Below are positions 3,259 through 6,005 of a DNA stretch of 6,005 bases, piece by piece. The notes below the pieces were generated by a model. That model ran no database searches. It was not told the DNA's origin and worked only from the letters and a program-made list of their open reading frames with translations. The translations under genes were made by a program, and so were the position numbers. This DNA comes from Treponema sp. (GTDB lineage Bacteria; Spirochaetota; Spirochaetia; Treponematales; Breznakiellaceae): positions 1 through 6,005 of the forward strand of contig JAISEA010000099.1 in assembly GCA_031264475.1 (NCBI GenBank), given 5' to 3'. Each line of letters begins with the position of its first letter. The stretch's first letter is position 1.

Positions 3259-6005
3259 TTACCTTCCGTGGCACTGCTTATACTTCTTGCCTGAACCACA
3301 AGGGCAAGGGTCGTTACGCCCAACCTTGGGCTGACTGCGGACAACCGTAACCGCCTCGCCCTGCGCGCGGTCGGACGGAGAGGCGTTGTGCCGTGTCGCC
3401 GCGAAAGCGCTCATAGAGCCATGAGACGCCGAAGCGGTAGCGGTACGTGTCTTCATCTCGCGCTCGGCGTTCACTTGAATACGAACAAGATGCACGCGGG
3501 ACGCAATCTCCTCCCGAATCTGGTCGATCATCTTGTCAAAAATCTGGAAACCTTCGATTTTGTACTCCGTGAGCGGGTTTTTCTGCGCGTAACTCCGCAG
3601 GTAAACCGCCTCGCGAAGGGCTTCCATATTCTCCAAATGATCCAGCCATTTGCGATCAATCGCCGTCAAATACTGTATACGGATGAAGGTATTGATGTTA
3701 TTCTCGCCCACAAGAGCGATTTTTTCATCAACATCGCGGCGTAAATCCTCGTCAAGCCGCTTTTCCAGCGCTTCCGGCGGCTCTTTCGCCATTTCCGCCG
3801 TCTTTTCCGCGCTCAAAGCGTAGCCGAACTTGGTCTTGAGGTAATCCGCCAACTGCTTCGCCGCAACCTCTGGCTCTTTCTTCAAGGTGGAACGGAACTC
3901 ATCCATCGCCGACAAAAGCATATCCTTAGACGCCCCGTCCACCCGCTCTTTGAGGCTCGCATCCAACAGAATCGCGTCTCGTTGCTCGTAGATGAACTTG
4001 CGCTGTTGGTTGAGAACATCGTCGTATTCTAACAGATGCTTGCGGATTTCAAAGTTACGCTCCTCCACCTTCTTCTGCGCCTGTTCGATGCTTCGATTGA
4101 GCCAAGGGTGCTGAAGCTCCATGCTTTCCTCGCCCGCCTTATCCGCGCCCATCATGCGAGACATGAGCCGCTTCATGCGATCCCCGCCGAAAAGCCGCAT
4201 CAGATCGTCGTCCATTGAAATGAAGAATTTTGACCGACCGGGGTCCCCCTGCCTGCCTGACCGCCCTCGCAACTGGTTATCAATGCGCCTGCTCTCGTGG
4301 CGTTCCGTGCCGATAACGTAAAGCCCGCCCAGCTTCTTCACCTCTTCATAGTCTTTCTTCCATTTCTTTAACTCGTCCGCGTAAACCTCCGCGTATTTCT
4401 CGTCAGACGCTTCCGCGCCAGCGCGTTTACGCGCTCGGTGTTCGGGACTCCCACCAAGCTTGATGTCCGTACCGCGCCCCGCCATGTTCGTGGCTATCGT
4501 TACCGCACCCTTGGACCCAGCCTCCGCAATAATCAACGCTTCACGGGCGTGGTTCTTAGCGTTCAACACCTCGTGGCGCACACCGCGCCGCGTCAAAAGC
4601 GCGGACAGCTTCTCGGATTTCTCAATGGAAACCGTGCCGATAAGCATGGGTTGTCCCTTCTTATACGCGGCGGCGATTTCATCGCATAGCGCAGTGAACT
4701 TATCGCTCTCACTCAAGTAAACGACGTCATCCTCGTCATTACGCGCGACAGGCAAGTTCGTAGGAATAACTACCACGTCGAGTTTGTATATCTTGTTAAA
4801 CTCAACCGCCTCGGTATCCGCAGTGCCGGTCATGCCAGATATCTTCCGGTAAAGACGGAAGTAATTCTGAAACGTAATGGTCGCCAGAGTACGGTTGCGC
4901 TGGGCGATTCTGATGTGTTCCTTCGCCTCAATTGCCTGATGAAGCCCATCCGAGTAACGCCTGCCATGCAAGATGCGCCCGGTGAATTCGTCTACGATTT
5001 GCACCTGCCCGTCCTGCACCACATACTCGGTATCAAGGTGAAACAACTTATGCGCCCGCAACGCCTGCGTGAAATAGTGGATAAATTCAAAGTTTTCCTC
5101 GTCCACTATAGCGCCTTTAATGAGACCGCGCTTCTGCAATATATTTTCAACCTTAGTCAGCCCGTCGTTTGTAAAAGATACGTTCTTATTTTTTTCATTG
5201 ATCTTGTAGTCTCCGACGACTTCTTCGCCCTGCGTCTCGTCAGGATAATCGCCGTCCGGCTTCTTCTTGACTTCTTCCAAAGAACCGAGCAACCTATCTA
5301 CTTCGGCGAATTTGAAAGTGTCGTCCTCCGCGGCGCCAGAGATGATAAGCGGGGTACGCGCCTCGTCGATGAGTATGGAGTCGATCTCATCCACGATACA
5401 ATACTCGTGTCCACGCTGAACCCGCTGTTCAAGCGTCGGACACATATTATCGCGGAGGTAATCAAACCCAAACTCGTTGTTGGTGCCATAGGTAATGTCT
5501 TTGGCGTAGTTTTCTTTGCGTCTCGCATTATCCATATTGGAGAGAATCACGCCGACCGTCAGCCCTAAGCAACTGAAGATCGGGCGCATCCACTCCGAGT
5601 CGCGCTCCGCAAGGTAATCGTTCACGGTAACGATGTGCAGTCCCTTGCCGGGGATGGCGTTGAGATAGGCGGCTAAGACGCTCATCAGGGTCTTGCCTTC
5701 ACCTGTTTTCATTTCAACGATTTTGCCTTGGTGCAGTACAATCGAGCCAAGCACCTGCACGTCATAAGGGCGCTCGCCCAGGTTGCGGCGAGCCGCTTCC
5801 CGTGCCAGAGCAAACGCTTCAGGCAGAAGATCGTCCAATGTTTCGCCTTTTTCAAAGTGTTCTCGGAACGTTTGCGTCGTCTTGGGGAACTCTTCGGACG
5901 AAAGTCCGGCCGCCCATGTCTCTTTCTCGTTGACCGCGTGTAACATGGGGAGTAGTTTCTTGAGGTCCCGCTCGTGCTGGGAACCGAAAAGCGCTTTTAT
6001 AAAAC
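3259..6005 (-). CDS. secA: Preprotein translocase ATPase SecA (5' end just outside the window)
   Basis: SecA is the cytoplasmic and membrane-peripheral motor that uses ATP to push unfolded precursors through SecYEG. 914 residues are visible. The methionine at 5946 is internal: the frame continues upstream with [19 protein letters not shown], the usual SecA N terminus, so only about 1-5 codons are missing. Motifs by visible residue: Walker A TGEGKT (100-105), [28 protein letters not shown] (205-215), preprotein cross-linking domain, [16 protein letters not shown] (347-362), MTGTADTEA, the second nucleotide-binding fold with [14 protein letters not shown] (505-518) and [13 protein letters not shown] (577-589), the scaffold/two-helix-finger region with [24 protein letters not shown], then a variable linker and the zinc site [13 protein letters not shown] (900-912), which contacts SecB or lipid in known SecAs. 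All motifs are intact. It converges with guaA and has its own terminator at 3211-3232. Confidence 0.98.
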   Translation of the reverse strand, partial: FIKALFGSQHERDLKKLLPMLHAVNEKETWAAGLSSEEFPKTTQTFREHFEKGETLDDLLPEAFALAREAARRNLGERPYDVQVLGSIVLHQGKIVEMKTGEGKTLMSVLAAYLNAIPGKGLHIVTVNDYLAERDSEWMRPIFSCLGLTVGVILSNMDNARRKENYAKDITYGTNNEFGFDYLRDNMCPTLEQRVQRGHEYCIVDEIDSILIDEARTPLIISGAAEDDTFKFAEVDRLLGSLEEVKKKPDGDYPDETQGEEVVGDYKINEKNKNVSFTNDGLTKVENILQKRGLIKGAIVDEENFEFIHYFTQALRAHKLFHLDTEYVVQDGQVQIVDEFTGRILHGRRYSDGLHQAIEAKEHIRIAQRNRTLATITFQNYFRLYRKISGMTGTADTEAVEFNKIYKLDVVVIPTNLPVARNDEDDVVYLSESDKFTALCDEIAAAYKKGQPMLIGTVSIEKSEKLSALLTRRGVRHEVLNAKNHAREALIIAEAGSKGAVTIATNMAGRGTDIKLGGSPEHRARKRAGAEASDEKYAEVYADELKKWKKDYEEVKKLGGLYVIGTERHESRRIDNQLRGRSGRQGDPGRSKFFISMDDDLMRLFGGDRMKRLMSRMMGADKAGEESMELQHPWLNRSIEQAQKKVEERNFEIRKHLLEYDDVLNQQRKFIYEQRDAILLDASLKERVDGASKDMLLSAMDEFRSTLKKEPEVAAKQLADYLKTKFGYALSAEKTAEMAKEPPEALEKRLDEDLRRDVDEKIALVGENNINTFIRIQYLTAIDRKWLDHLENMEALREAVYLRSYAQKNPLTEYKIEGFQIFDKMIDQIREEIASRVHLVRIQVNAEREMKTRTATASASHGSMSAFAATRHNASPSDRAQGEAVTVVRSQPKVGRNDPCPCGSGKKYKQCHGR

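Noticed and set aside
4915..5568. 217-residue plus-strand frame inside secA
   Set aside because: It is the antisense shadow of a strongly conserved SecA coding region and has no recognisable product of its own.

Overview
The window is bacterial. It holds one complete housekeeping gene, one nearly complete housekeeping gene, the 3' end of an unidentified gene, and two repeat-rich intergenic stretches. guaA (GMP synthetase, + strand, 645-2270) and secA (preprotein translocase ATPase, - strand, 3259 to beyond the right edge) converge on an intergenic region of about 990 bp. Both proteins have their full sets of motifs and no sign of decay. The style of the proteins and the abundance of small palindromic and tandem intergenic repeats suggest a spirochaete, perhaps a Treponema relative. 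That is a recollection-based inference; no rRNA or other marker here can confirm it.

Layout. Positions 1-246 are the C-terminal end of an open frame that enters from the left; its stop codon lies inside a small hairpin repeat. Positions 247-597 have no credible gene but carry about nine short inverted repeats, including three 26-bp-spaced hairpins with covarying stems, and the palindrome GGTGTCAGACACC. A sigma70-type promoter (598-626) then gives guaA a very short leader. After guaA comes a weak G+C-rich hairpin, then a 105-bp unit repeated twice in tandem (2368-2577), each copy ending with the same palindrome. Next is a 26-unit array of 21-bp repeats (2681-3227), whose right half is organised into a 105-bp higher-order unit (5 x 21) with A-tracts phased at two helical turns. 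The last array unit forms the intrinsic terminator of secA.

Functionally, the genes are unrelated (purine nucleotide synthesis and protein export) and do not form an operon. The most unusual content is the hierarchical repeat between them. It is non-coding, almost free of indels despite strong sequence divergence, and predicted to be curved. It may act as a bidirectional transcription boundary, a nucleoid-protein or topology site, or simply be a self-expanding repeat; the sequence alone does not decide between these.
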